In this document: in pieces, positions 12,850 to 25,269 of the stretch | Layout of the letters: each line of letters begins with the position of its first letter | Numbering within the stretch: the stretch's first letter is position 1 | NCBI RefSeq assembly: GCF_001949145.1 | Contig: NW_019091376.1 | Coordinates: forward strand, 1,606,314 to 1,670,313 | Source: Acanthaster planci | Taxonomy: Eukaryota; Echinodermata; Asteroidea; Valvatida; Acanthasteridae | DNA: 64,000 nt | Direction of reading: 5' to 3' | The notes under the pieces: generated by a model | Seen by the model: the letters and a program-made list of their open reading frames with translations, nothing else | Told to the model about the DNA's origin: nothing | Databases searched by the model: none | Position numbers and translations under genes: made by a program

Positions 12850-15800
12850 ACACCTTCCAAGATATATATGTACCCCTTCGTCTCCCCCTTTCATTTCACC
12901 CTTGTTACGCCCCAACTGTGCTCCACGAGTATCTGGATTCTCAATAATCTGCCAAAACTGGCTGGTACGGGATTCAGTTTTCACTTTTATGACTTAAATC
13001 CGTCACCCCAACAAATAAACCAAAAACAAAACCTGGAAAATTATAGCATTATTCACCTACCCTGCTCTGCATCCCTGAACGACGAAAACGAGATGACAAA
13101 TCCACGAAACTCAACTGAGGAATCAATCCTGAATCTGAGCGTAACGGCACACCCACAAGACAAGATATCATCCACTCGACGAGTCCCACAGAGCACAGCT
13201 ACTGGTGTGATATTGGACCCACACGGTTGGTCTGTCATATACCTCATGATAGTCAGCATAGCAGGCTTTGTCTTCGGTTTGTAGAAATTCGACACCGAGC
13301 AGGAGTCTCTTGCCACAGTCGGCCTGTAGGGTCACCGTACAATCCAGCTCATTTGGGTTGAGATCGCTGGCTTTTTGTGAATGAAGGAATTCTTCAGTTC
13401 CCACCGAAATGGTCTGGTCGCATCTCCTGGTCATTTCGTCTGTTGATTTCAAGGTCATCTGTAGGAATATTCTTTTCTTTCAATTCAAAGGAATCGGCAG
13501 ATATCTGCTTCAAAAGTCCTTTCTAGTGCATTGCTTACATTTTTGGACAAATGGGGAAACTGAAAGTCGGAAAATATCTATTGTTATCAAACAATGAAAC
13601 TTTTTAGGAAGACAAACAGTCGATGCTTGCGCTAGTTAATTTTTTAATAGATTTTGTACATTATAATTGAAAGTATTTATGAAGTGGCGGCCAATTTTAA
13701 TTGGTAAAAGTTAATTCGAGAAGATTTATTTAATTCTCTCCTAGTTTGGATCCCAGTTACTTTTGTAATTTACTTTGTATTATTAGGCAGTGGTAACACT
13801 TCAAGGTTTATATACTTTCACTGAGCAACAAATCTGATCCAAAATCTTGGAAAAAATGAAAAGTCGTTTGAAACTTGATTATTTCGTGCGTATCTCAGTA
13901 AAGCATTAAAATCCCGCGAGATTAATATGTAGCGTGGTTATTACTAAAAACCTATATTTCAGAAAATACATACACAAATGTTACATCCACGAAATCCCCC
14001 ATTCCCAATAATAAAATCATCCCGTACGATATAAACGTAAATGCGCTTGTACTGATGTAACTAGCAAAATACTGTAACTATTGTAAGAATAAAGTGTTTT
14101 ATCAGATGCTGCCGTTTGTATTTGCAGATCCAACACTTACAACAGAGAACACTAGACAATTCCAACACGGTAGGCCTACTTGAAGCTGTCCATGATTTTC
14201 AAATACTTTGATGGTGTTTACTTCTAATGAGCCAATGAGTGCGCTGTGGCCTGGAAATGTGGGATAAATTGTTCCTGCTAACTTTTATATGTCACTACAT
14301 TCTATTCCGACCTGCACATATTCCTCGTTTTCTGCATCCATCCTTTCCGGAGTCCTTAATACTTAGAGGCTAAACGTGAGACATCCTCAACCACAAAGTA
14401 CGTATAGTATGATTTCCTTCCTTGTGCGTACGTCTTGACACATTCCCAGACAGTGTGGTGTTAATGTTCTAGACGGACAGGCATACCTCTTGGTACGTGG
14501 GCCAATTTTCAAATACTGCACTTCAACTTTACAATGTCATACATCACTTTTTTGAAAAGTTGAACCCCGACATGTTAGAGGTTGGACCACTTTCAAACGC
14601 CGTGATCAACTGTCCAAACGGTTGAAGTGCGAGGCTCTGAAAGGTGAACCCTGAGTAGGAGCGGTTCTGGGGAGGCACGCCTCCTTTTTTCATCAAACTT
14701 AATGCATAAATCACAAATAATAAAACATGAAGAAAAAAAGGAGAGAGGGAAAAGAAGAAAAGTGGTTCGTACTGCCTGAAAAAGAGCTACTAAAATCCAA
14801 TCAAATCCTAGACTCCCTTCAGCGGGCAACGGACCCCACGCCGTAAGGGCTTTGTGCAACGCCCTCGCAGTTATTTTACCATTGACGCTTTAGTTCCCCT
14901 CCCTCCCTTGAAACATCCTAGATGCATCCCCACTGAGCTTGAGAAATCTTGCCTGAACATTTCATTCGAATTATCGTGTGAGTGGCCAACGGCTACCTCA
15001 GGGTTACATTTCTACCATTTTGCTTCAATACCCACGGTTGGTACCCCCCCTCGCGCGCCAGGAGTGTCTTTGTGTTAACCTGTTTTCACATGTAACACAC
15101 TTAAACGCAAGGGTAGACCCTGGTGGCTAACGGGGGTCACACCCCATACAGACATCAAAAAGAGGCATTTTTTTTCAAATAAGGAGGCAAAGGTGACGTT
15201 TTTCTATTTAATTTATCTTCTTTGCGAAAGCATGTAAAAAGCCGGAAGCTACGACCCTAAGAAGAGCCATAAACATTTCCAAATTTTGGTGCCCACCAAG
15301 CCCCCCCCCTCCAAATTTGGTTCTGGATGCGTCCTTGGTTAAACCCAGCGCTCCATTCAGACTTTACTCCCGAACACGAAAGGTTTTGCGAGAGTGAATT
15401 ATTAAATGCGGAAGGATAATTGGAGTGCGTTTCCGTTTGTCAGTGCATTCATTCTAGGAAAAGGTTTCATTCATTCATTTTTCTTTACCCACAATTTGTG
15501 GCCAACAGGCCAAATTGTATGAGAGTTTACAAAATTAAGAAAAAGATTAACACGATTTAAAAGCCATTAAAAGTAAGCACTTGAACAGAAAAATAAAGAC
15601 ACTTTAAAAACAACAATAGACTTTTTTTTACATATAAGTTAAAACAATATAAATATTAAAAAGACAGCCACGTAACAAGCTGTCATCTCTTAACAGAGGT
15701 AACCTTTGAAACTTCATGCATTCTATCATTTTTATGTTCCACGTTTTTCTGTTTTTTCGTTGAATTTTTCCTTAATCACCAACACCTTTCAGACAAATAC

Positions 15801-16150
15801 CAGAATATCCTAGCGATGAAATATGTATTTAGCATATTTTTTACAGTTCAAGGAAGTATGGCACGGGGTAGCCCCAGACTGGGGCCAGTCTACTGGAGTC
15901 CTGTAGACTGGCTCCAGTCTGGGGTTAAGCATGGATATACCATGCAGTGTTCTCCGTAACTATGAAGTTGGGGTATACCGGGGAGCACGTTCCTCGCCCC
16001 GTTTGAAATATTAAAATGCACACAACCCGTAATGCCCAAGCTGCAGCTCATGGGCTTTCGACCCCCCCCCCACTGAATAACGTGTGTTTTCCACATACCC
16101 TCTGCAAATTTCACCCTCTGTAGACATGTACACTATATACGCTACTGATG
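12850..16150. repeat. Segmental duplication, copy 1 (decayed)
   Basis: Successive blocks match 17230-21850 in order and orientation. 12880-12990 matches 17250-17350; the CUB exon matches; 13480-13930 matches 18240-18660; the signal-peptide exon and its flank (14106-14560) match 20433-21040; 14930-15400 matches 21090-21540; 15920-16090 matches about 21620-21760. Copy 1 lacks both LDLa exons and one CUB exon. Copy limits are approximate. Confidence 0.75.
13061..14193 (-). pseudogene. Broken copy of gene B (CUB exon + signal exon relic)
   Basis: 13061-13439 (-) is a CUB exon with the same acceptor and donor positions as gene B's second CUB exon. It is 379 bp instead of 360, and the reading frame shifts between DRPT and VLCGTRR. 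14106-14193 (-) is the matching signal-peptide exon: it starts MDSFK but then meets an in-frame TAG, and the donor GT of gene B is AT here. Both LDLa exons, the first CUB exon and the membrane exon are absent. A CUB-only transcript from 13061-13439 cannot be excluded, but the three lesions argue for a pseudogene. Confidence 0.8.
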
Positions 16151-16680
16151 TCATATGGGTGGTACATTATTGAAATTTTACAGTGCATAACATGCATAGG
16201 ATAGAAACTCGCACGATACATGCGAACACCAATCCAAAAGTCAGTCTGCTTGAAAAATTTCAGGGCCTGGAAGTTTTGACATCCCCAAAATCTGTTGATA
16301 CTAAATTGATATATCTTATCTTGAGTTAAAATGGTTGAAATAGTTACATACTGAGAATTCAATTTTTTCGCGATTACCAACTCTACATAAGTCTACCTAT
16401 GATACATCTTGGATATAAATGTATCATACCAATAAAACAATGCTGCTTAAAGTGGTTCCTTCATATTGGTCTTTGAAGCCAAACCTATCGGGGGAAAAGA
16501 GACGTTGTAAAATAAGGAAAGTGCTAAACGGAAGACATGGAAGGTAACTCGGAAGCAAATATGCCCGGTTGGTTTACTGCCTGTATCTTTCAACACACAA
16601 GTGAGAGTAAATAAAACGGCGTCGTTTCCTGATGTTTCTTTAGTATTCTTGTGCTTATTTATGATGGTGACTTTAAATTT
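14194..16680. other. Right part of duplication copy 1, no gene
   Basis: This is 5' flanking sequence duplicated from gene B plus AT-rich unique sequence (15480-15850). A short GACTGGCTCCAGTCTGGGG-type inverted repeat lies at about 15875-15925. No coding exon was recognised. The 3' UTR of gene B should lie just below 16681. Confidence 0.5.
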
Positions 16681-19600
16681 TTAAGCTTTGATTTCACAAA
16701 GTGAAGCTGACTGCTGACTGGGTTCCGGATAGAGTGGAGGGTGGATTGTCGGTTGTGCATTGGGCTCGAGATTTGGCAGAGCCAAGGTTTGCATGACCAT
16801 TGCTGGCTGTTGATTGTAGGCCGGTGGCGCTATGACCGTGGTCCGGTGGTGCGTCTGTCGGTTGCTCCGACAGGCCAAGTAGCAGATGAAGACGCAGCAG
16901 AAGATGATTAGAACCACGCCCACAAGACAACCAATGACAATGGCGACAATGCCTGCAACACTTAGTGTGAGATAGTTGCCCACGCCGTCGACACCGCCAC
17001 CGCCGTCGACACTTCCATCGCTGCCAACTGAATAATCGTCCTCTTCCTCGTCATCTGATCAAGGAAATCATGAATATTAATTGGTCAACCGACAATGACC
17101 TGCCACTGGCCATGAGAGCTGTGCACCCCTTCCAGAGCCTCCCAGTAGAAATTTTGGAATGAACATAATTTTTAAGCCACAGTTTATGCTTTGAGTATCC
17201 GTTCCCTCTCCTCTCCCACAAAAAATGTTATTACTCCTTGGTCCTCCCCTCCCGTCATTTCACCCTAGTTACGCCCCAACTGCGCTCGACGAGAATCTGG
17301 ATTCTCAGTAACTAGCCAAAACTGGTGGATACAGGATTCCTTTTTCAGTTTTATCACGCAAATCCGTCCTGGCAAATTGCAAATTTGACCTAGCGAAATA
17401 GAGGCGGAAACGAAAGAAAAGTAGAACTTCCCACGTCTCAAAGAGGCTTTCGTAAATCGCAACCAAGTGAAATTAACTTGGCTTAAGTGATATTGAAAAA
17501 TACAGTCATGATTTATTTAATGACAGTGGCCTTTTTCATCTACAAGCTCCCGGGAATGGTTTGCGAGAAAGTTGTGAAACTTACAGACGGAACGTTTCTC
17601 ATCACTGTTGTCACCGCAATTGTCGAATAAATTGAATGCGAGACTGTCATCGATGCATCGATGGTTATCGCATCTGAATTCATCAGAGGAACAAGGGCCT
17701 GTAAGAAGAAATCAACTGATTATGTTTTTCATTAACTACAAACATAGGTAAGAAATGATTTGTTCTGGAGTGGTAGAATATCTAGCCGTCAAACCATGCC
17801 AAGTCGTGTGGGCCTGCTCGTGAAAAATACAAGAATTCACCTACCCTGCTCCCTGAACGACGTAAACGAGATGACGAATCCCCGATACTCAACTGAAGAA
17901 TCGGTCTTGAATCTAAGCGTAACGGCACGCCCACTAGACACAATATCATCCACTTGACGAGACCCACAGAGTACAGCTAACTTGTGAGACGTTTCGGATG
18001 GTCCATCATATACGTCCACGTAGTCAGCACTGCAGTCCCCGATTTCCAGTAAATAGACACGGAGCAGGAGTCTCTTGCCATTGTCGGTCTCTAGGGTCGT
18101 CGTACAATCTAGCTCATTTGGGTAGAGATAGCTGGCTTGTGAAGGAAGGAGTTCTTCACGTCCCACCGAAATGGTCTGGCTGCAATACCTGGTCATTACC
18201 CTAGCTGTTAATTTCAAGGTCATGCGAAGGAATTAAGAAAAAAGGGAAATTGAAATTTTGAAAGTATATGAAATAAAATTTATTGGCGGCATCGATACAA
18301 TATAAATCTCACAATGGAGCTTTTTAGGAAGACAGATAGTCGATACTTACATTTTTTAAGTTTGTTAGTTGTAGATTTTCTACATTACAAATGAAGACGT
18401 TGTCACTTGATAACAATTTTTTATTATAAAATTATCTAACTGGAAAAAGAAAAACTCATTTAATTCTCTTCAAATTTGGATCTCACTTATTGTAATTTAC
18501 ACTGTAAACACTTTTATAAGACAGCTTCACATGTAAAGTTTCCCATTCTATCAGTGAGCAATAAATAAGATTCCAAATCCCGTGGAAAAATGAGAAGTCG
18601 TTTAACAATTGATTGTGTCGGGCTTATTTTCATTAAAACATTAAAACACCGCGAACTTTAGCATACATTTCCATAAATGTTCACGCGTAAATAAGAAGCG
18701 AGACTTAGAGTTTGTCGCTGCGGATATAACATTTCTATGGTATCACTTACGGTAAAAACTAAATTCGTCGCTGTGATCACCACAGTTGTCATAGTTATTC
18801 CACTCCAAGTTGGTATCTATGCATCGGTCGTTGTCGCATCGAAACTCGCCCTCAACACAAGTCCCTTCATTGAAAGGTAAATAGATCAACCGTAAGGGTC
18901 AAACAGTCAGGTGAACATTTCGAGACAAGTGAGAACCAACTGTACAACGGGCCTTTAGTCTGAGAACTGACTGAGATGTAATTGTTCTTGTAGATATCAT
19001 TACAGTGGCGCATCCGGGGGAGGGGGAAGGAGGCAGCTTGTCCCCCCCCAAAAAAATTTTTTTTTTTTTTTTTTTTTTACTTTTTTTTACTCACTGCATG
19101 TGGGTAAGGCTATTGATTTTTCTCCACAATATCATGTTGAATGAGCCCAAATACGCATTCGCCTTTGGATTTTCCCCCAACCGGACACCAAAAGCTGGAT
19201 ACGCCGCTGTACCATTAACAATGAGTCGAGGTCTGCCGAAATGAGACCGTATTGGACCACACATACCCCACGACCACACGGCATTGCACGACACAACGCA
19301 AAACACGATGTTCACTGTCAAAGAGTAACTTACCTTGGTTGTACATCCCGAAAGATGTAAAAGCGGCGGTGAACCCGCGAAATGTAGCGCTAGAATCCGT
19401 CTTAAATGTCAGAGTAACCGCATTGGTCTTGGACGTTACGTTGCCCGTGAAACGACCACAGAGCACCGCAAGCTCCGGCCCATTCTGGACGGTCGAAGGG
19501 CCGTCGACGATCTCCAGATAATCGAGGTCTCGATTACAGTCGAATAGTGTCCCCTCGGTGTCCAGCATCAAAAAAGTCAGGAGAATTTTACGGCCAGGGT

Positions 19601-20520
19601 CGGCCACGATGGTGAGGGTGCAGTCTACGTAATCTCGGTATGTAAGCTCGGACTGAGAATGAAGAACGCCACCTGTGCTCCCAGCTTGAATAGTCTGTCC
19701 GCACAAGTCATCCATGTACTCTGTTGTATTTAAGTGAAAGACTGGTACACAGTTATTTCTAAACTCGACCTTTCTTTAAAAAACAAACCAAATGTCACGT
19801 TCGCAAAACTATAGGCTGCATCCGAATCTCTTGTCTAGAGCTAGGTCTAGGTCTTCACTCCATTGGAAATGCGTGGAGACGCGCAGACAATAGACCTAGC
19901 CGTAGCTCTGGAAGCCCGTTTGGGACACGGCCTATGTTCCACTTCAAGTGTAAACATTCCGTACGATCTAACTTGATTTACTTCCTTGTGCGTGGCAAAA
20001 TATTGTAATTCAATGGATGCCGTTACACCCACTTGAAGTGGAGAATCTTTACGTTCGTACCAATATCAACTAGTTCATGAACATATATAAATATATGTTT
20101 TTAAAAAATTCTAAATGACTTTACTACAGTCTTCTTCCTGGTATATTATGTACAAAGCAGTTTTCAAAGTAGGGGTCTGAAACTCAGCCCGAAAAAAAAA
20201 AAAATCAATACGGGCCTTTCACAACAGTACGCCTCCAAGAGTTTGCAACGCGTTGGCCAATCACAATGCGCGAAATTTGTCGACCCAATGTGCGTTCGGA
20301 AAGGGTCTACAAATTTTGCGTTTCGATTGGCCGATGCGTTGTAAACTCTTGGAGGCGCACTATTGTGAATTGCTTGTATTACTCTGCTGGCAAATTATTA
20401 CACCTATTATTTTTAAAAAGCATTTTTTTTACCTTCTGATGTTGTCGTTCTTATTTGCAGACCCAACACGAATAGCAGAAAATACCACACGATTCCAAGA
20501 CGGTACTCAAAGCTGTCCAT
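16681..20520 (-). CDS. Gene B: (CUB-LDLa)x2 type I membrane protein with PPxY tail
   Basis: Six exons read on the minus strand: 20433-20520 (signal peptide, WYFLLFVLGL), 19334-19720 (CUB1), 18751-18864 (LDLa1), 17845-18204 (CUB2), 17585-17698 (LDLa2) and 16681-17054 (stem, membrane helix, tail). They total 478 codons plus stop; all junctions are GT-AG and phase 1-1. Both LDLa modules have only four cysteines. The stem is acidic, then glycine-rich (DEEEDDY, VDGGGGVDG); the helix is about residues 385-411. The tail carries two PPxY motifs (APPAY, HPPLY), which in other proteins recruit WW-domain ubiquitin ligases of the NEDD4/ITCH group. The doubled pair suggests internal exon duplication. By analogy with LDLRAD3/LDLRAD4 it may be an endocytic or signalling receptor; this is inference. 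Confidence 0.88.
19812..19934. mobile_element. Small TAGGC-ended palindromic MITE, copy 1
   Basis: About 123 bp, starting TAGGCTGCATCC and ending GGGACACGGCCTA, with an internal near-palindrome (GAGCTAGGTCTAGGTC and GACCTAGCCGTAGCTC). It is about 90% identical by eye to 57065-57186. It lies in intron 1 of gene B. Confidence 0.75.
20207..20380. mobile_element. AATACGGGC-ended foldback MITE, copy 1
   Basis: A 174-bp near-perfect inverted repeat. The left arm carries CGCCTCCAAGAGTTTGCAA and the right arm its complement. The termini are AATACGGGCC and GCTTGTATT. A second copy is at 26258-26399. It lies just inside intron 1 of gene B, some 50 bp below the exon 1 donor. Confidence 0.8.
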
Positions 20521-21850
20521 GATTGCTCAATGCTATGCACAATGCTTTACTGTCTTTTTAATTGGAATGAGCCGAATAGGCGCTGAAAATGTGAGATAAA
20601 GAACTCCTGACAATGTTTATATAGGCCTACATTTCTATTCCGACCTGCACATTATCTTTGTTTTCGGCATACGTCCTGTACGGAACACATGACACTGAGA
20701 AACCACATGAGACACCCTCGACCGCGAATTATGTAGAGTCTGGTTGTTTCATACTAAACCGGATCTCAATTGATGATCTCAACGCTGGTTCACTCCACCC
20801 ATTAGGCGGGATCTGGTGTTAGTGAACCAACTTCAGATCACTGATCGTGATCCGGATACGTGCGATACAAAACAGGCCCGTGGCTCGTTTGGTTAGTCCT
20901 TCCTTGTGCGTGTCCCGTGACGCATTTCCAATAGTAGGTGTTCTAAAACGGACAGGCAAAGGTAGTCACTGTGGCCCAACTTTCAACACTGCTCTTAAAC
21001 TTTCAAACGTCACACTTCACTTTTTGAAAAGTTGAACCCCAATATTTCAGCATCCGAACCACTTTCAAATGCTGTGGTTCGGCTTTCCTGAGCTTAAGAA
21101 AATCTTGCCTGAACATTTCTTGAGGGTTATCGTGTGAATGGCCAACGTGCAACGGCTACCTCAGGGTTACATTTCAACCATTTTGCTCCTATACCTACGT
21201 TTGGTACCCCTTTCCCTGTTCGTGCGCTAGGAATGTCCTTGTGTCAACACGTTTATGCATGTAACACACTTAAACCCAAGGGTGGACCCTAGTGGCTAAT
21301 GGGGGCCACACCCCATCCACACATCAAAAAGAGGGTTTTTTCTTCAAATAATCACAGAAAGACGATTTCACCTTTTTTTATTTCTCTTCTTTCCAAAAGC
21401 GTGTAAAAAAGCCGGAAGCTTCGACACTAAGAAAGGCCGTAAATGGTTACATGAACACATTTCCAAATTTTGGGGCCCCAACGAGAAGTACCCGCCCCAA
21501 ATTTGGTCTTGGATCTGCCCTTCCATAAACCCAGCGTTTCACACGAACTTTACTCCCGGACACGGAAGTTTTGCGTTTTTATATGGAAAATAAAGTACGG
21601 AAGGATAACCAGAATAGGTTTCTGCCATGCAGTGCTCTGCGCAACTATGGGGTGGGGCACCCATGAACACGTTCCCCGCCCCCGTTTGAAGTCTTGAAAT
21701 TCACTCAACCTGTAATGTCCAAGCTGCGGTTCATGGGCTTTCACTGACCCCCCCCCCGCCCGAAGAAATGCGTCTACCCCAGATCTCGTCTAGAAATTTT
21801 ACCCTATACTATACATACTACTGATGCCATGTGGGCAATGCATTATGCCA

Positions 21851-24800
21851 ATTTCGTGGCAAAAAGGTAAAATGAACCACGTCCTCTCGGAACTGGTGTG
21901 TTGCAATATTTATTATTTTTTCTGAACACTGTGAAGAAGGACAATAGAAAACGTGAATTTTGAGTCAGTGGGACGACCACACTACTTTACATAAGACACG
22001 ACATGGTAATTATTACTGAAAAGTGAAACAGGTAGCTTTTTTTCTCGAGGAGAACGAACGATGAGGAACCTGAGGTGATATCCATCTCTTCGAGCATTTT
22101 CGAATCCCTGTTCTTGGCAACACTCGAGTAACACAGAAACGGTGTTCTTGAGCAGGTTGTTACGAACGGGCAGGTGCGTGTCGCATCGAGACAATACAAT
22201 GTAAAATGGCTGACAAATCTACGATTTGGCACTTATTTGAGGACCATTCAGAAGATGAACGTGAAACAGATCAAAACATGACCCTCGTGGCAGCCCCTCT
22301 TTCCAGGAAGAAAAGAGCAAGAATTCATGGGTTATTGAACTTATGTAACTGTGGCCATGCAGGAATCAGAATTCAGATCTCATATTCGCCTTTCAACCAG
22401 AATTTGAATATATTGTGTACAGTAAACCATTTTGTTCTGGCTGCACTTCGCTCAACCCAAAAACCGGAGTGAAAAAATCGATCTGCTTACGCCCTGTCGG
22501 GTCTGTCTGTCACATTCGAGACCGTTAGTCACGTCTCGGGTCAACCCTGGGTCGAGTTCGGGTGGCGTGTTCTTGACACAGGTTTCTTGTTCTCGCGCTC
22601 GAGCGGCGCGAACACGACCATGACTGAAGAACACTGTTCTTGACACAGGATCACACATCACCTCCTCGTCAGGGTTTTGCAGGACGACACGGAAAAACTC
22701 ATGAGATTTTGATTTTGATTAGCTGCAAAAAGTAGAGAGATGGCTTCTAAAGCCACAGACAATGGGAAGTTTTGCCAAATTAACATTAATTATTTTCCAT
22801 AACACAGAAATGAATGTTCCTGCTTAAATAGAAAAGAATTCAGCCCATCCAAACATTAACTCTCGAATAACGCACATGGCCGCCGTCATGCTACACGTTG
22901 CTTGCCACTGCAGCCCCAGCGTTCACCGACCGACCCACAAACAACAAATCGATTTGTTTGTGAACATACGGGAACAAGCCGCGCGAACTCAGCCCTAGTG
23001 TTGTCAAGAACAGGCATTCGAAAACACTCTACGTAATCATGCAGGATTCAGAAAATCCTGCATGACGAAATAATCTTAGTATACAGTTAATGACTTTTTA
23101 GAGAGACTGTTACTGCAAGTTCTAAGCTAAAAAAAATACTAAATATGACAAAAATGTGAAATATGATTAAATACAGTTCTATATACTTGTAGACGGTATT
23201 CATTTGATAGCAAGGTTTTTAAATCATTTCAGATTAAGTTTAAACACGAATGCTTCAAATTTTCAACAAACGGATGCCTTAAACAAAACATATCATTTTG
23301 TATGAAACAGTTTTCGCAAATCGCCCCAAAAGACAAAAACCATTGGTCACACACTTGAGAAGGGTAAAGATGTTGGTTTGCCCTATTAGTACGAACAGAT
23401 AGGGCGCTATGGATGGGCTTACCTACAGACAGAGCCCACCTCGAGGTCTGAGAAATAATATTGAATGGCAGTCATGGATGGCAGTGCTGCACGGCAGTAA
23501 ACGTTAAACTACGCCGCCTTGTTTACCGCCATTGACCTTTTCCCAGGGAAAGGCATTTTCGATCTTGTTCCCTGCATCCACCTTATTCAATGTGATCTTT
23601 TAAATGGAGGTGATGCTAGGATATTTTGGATTCCAAGCCACATTTTCATTTGTTTTTACCTGTGGCTTTATTTTTTAGATTAAATATATCGCAAATTTAA
23701 AATTATCTTACTCGTAAACTGACAGGAATTTATGATGACCTTCAACTTCCTTGCTATTCTGGAGGGGGGCGTGTCACCCTGGATATAGTCGAGCACCAAA
23801 TGCGGCCAAGTTAACAAATTTGAAGATTGCATAGTTGACCGCAGGATTCGGAAAGTACAACTGTTAGAGTTTGAAGTTAGAAGTTGCGACACCTGAGAAT
23901 TTGATTTCTGATGAATTGATTAACTTTTTTCGGCCTTTTTTTTCTATCGTAGTAAACAAAATGGGGGGGGTCTCATAATTCTCCAGAAAGGAAGCGGGCG
24001 GGCACATTGCCCCCTTTTTGGCTTTTTCTATAAACTACTTTGTTAGCTGCTGGGCTGTATTGGAAGGGTGAAGTCTATGTAACTAAGTCTATGTCTATGC
24101 ACTGAGTTATTCTCTGGTCCACAGAGAATAGCTCAGCGATTGGATCATTAGGAAAATAACTTTTAAAATCAAACAGGTAATCACCTCAAGGAACTGACTC
24201 TGGGTTGTTCCAAAAGTACATCATATACCTGCGCAAAAAGTAACCACGCACTTTTTATAGTTCAAATTCATGACGAAAAAATTCAGCTAAAACACTACCA
24301 AAATATCACAGCAAAACAGTCACGTATTTCAGTGTGATGTACGACACAATTAGTATTTAAAGACCTCCTTATTACAATTTCAAGATTACGCTGCACTGGT
24401 AATTGTACCAAAGATCTCTTCTACAGTTACAGATGCACGTTTAACGTTCAGATTGTTCCATTTTGTTTCAGCTTGACAGCATTTTTTAAATTGCGTTATT
24501 GGGTTCCCAAAGAAGAGCGATTTACCAATTCGAAACTTTGAAAAAAAACCCAGTAAAGCATTGGTTATTATGTTACCTTATTCTACACAATACATGCACA
24601 TTGTTAAAGTCTGACGTGACCACATGACCCGGCCGTCTAAGCAAGAATGTGGCGTTTTGTTTAACATACTGAACCAGATTGAGTCTGCGTAACATCATTA
24701 TGTGCATAATTTATCAAATTTTATGCACGTTGCTGGGAAAAACCCAATCAGAATACAGACGGGGCGAATTTTGTGAAAAATGGCACTGACGGGTTGTGTT

Positions 24801-25208
24801 CGACGCAACCGAAATGTTAAGCCTGGTTTCCACATAATTGAAACGCATGTCGACAGTAGGCAAGGCTTAAGACACAGAGCAAGTAGATTCGGCTGAGACT
24901 TTGGTTTCGCTGGTTCCAGCCATTTTGAAGCAACGTTCGAAAACACATATTCACACTCATTTTGAAGCAACGTTCGAAAACACATGTTCACACTCTGACT
25001 GGAACCAGCGAAACCAAAGGCTCCGCCGAATTCACTCGTTTCAAAAACGCTCACAGATACAGTCGCAGCTAGAGGAGACGCTGTTTGACGTCATTCCACC
25101 AAAAATAAAATAGATATGGCATAAGGTTTTTTAATTGGCAAGAGCGCCTCTAGAAACCAAACTGATACTTGACTTTGATGTGTTTTCAAGTTGTTTATAG
25201 TCAGCTAC
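21851..25208. other. Intergenic, no gene recognised
   Basis: Only short frames. A plus-strand frame at 22206-22472 begins MADKSTIWHLFED, faintly like the start of a BED-finger transposase, but no zinc ligands follow. A short direct repeat (GAAGCAACGTTCGAAAACAC) occurs at about 24930 and 24963 within an inverted repeat (about 24895-25035). Confidence 0.4.
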
Positions 25209-25214
25209 TTTATT
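25209..25214 (-). promoter_or_regulatory. Poly(A) signal AATAAA of gene C
   Basis: TTTATT on the plus strand is AATAAA on the minus strand. It lies 56 bp past the stop codon of gene C, a plausible distance for a short 3' UTR. Confidence 0.6.
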
Positions 25215-25269
25215 GACGATTGGGGCTGCAAAATGAGTGGCGTCGCCGGCCGTATATGCAAATATATGC

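Larger units (their letters stand above)
17230..21850. repeat. Segmental duplication, copy 2 (contains gene B)
   Basis: This is the intact partner of the decayed copy at 12850-16150 and lies downstream in the same orientation. It includes gene B except its membrane exon, and about 1.3 kb of 5' flank. Sequence between 18690 and 20400 (LDLa1 and CUB1) has no counterpart in copy 1. Confidence 0.75.

Noticed and set aside
22206-22472. Plus-strand frame beginning MADKSTIWHLFED, considered as a hAT transposase start
   Set aside because: No zinc-finger cysteines or histidines and no further transposase motifs.
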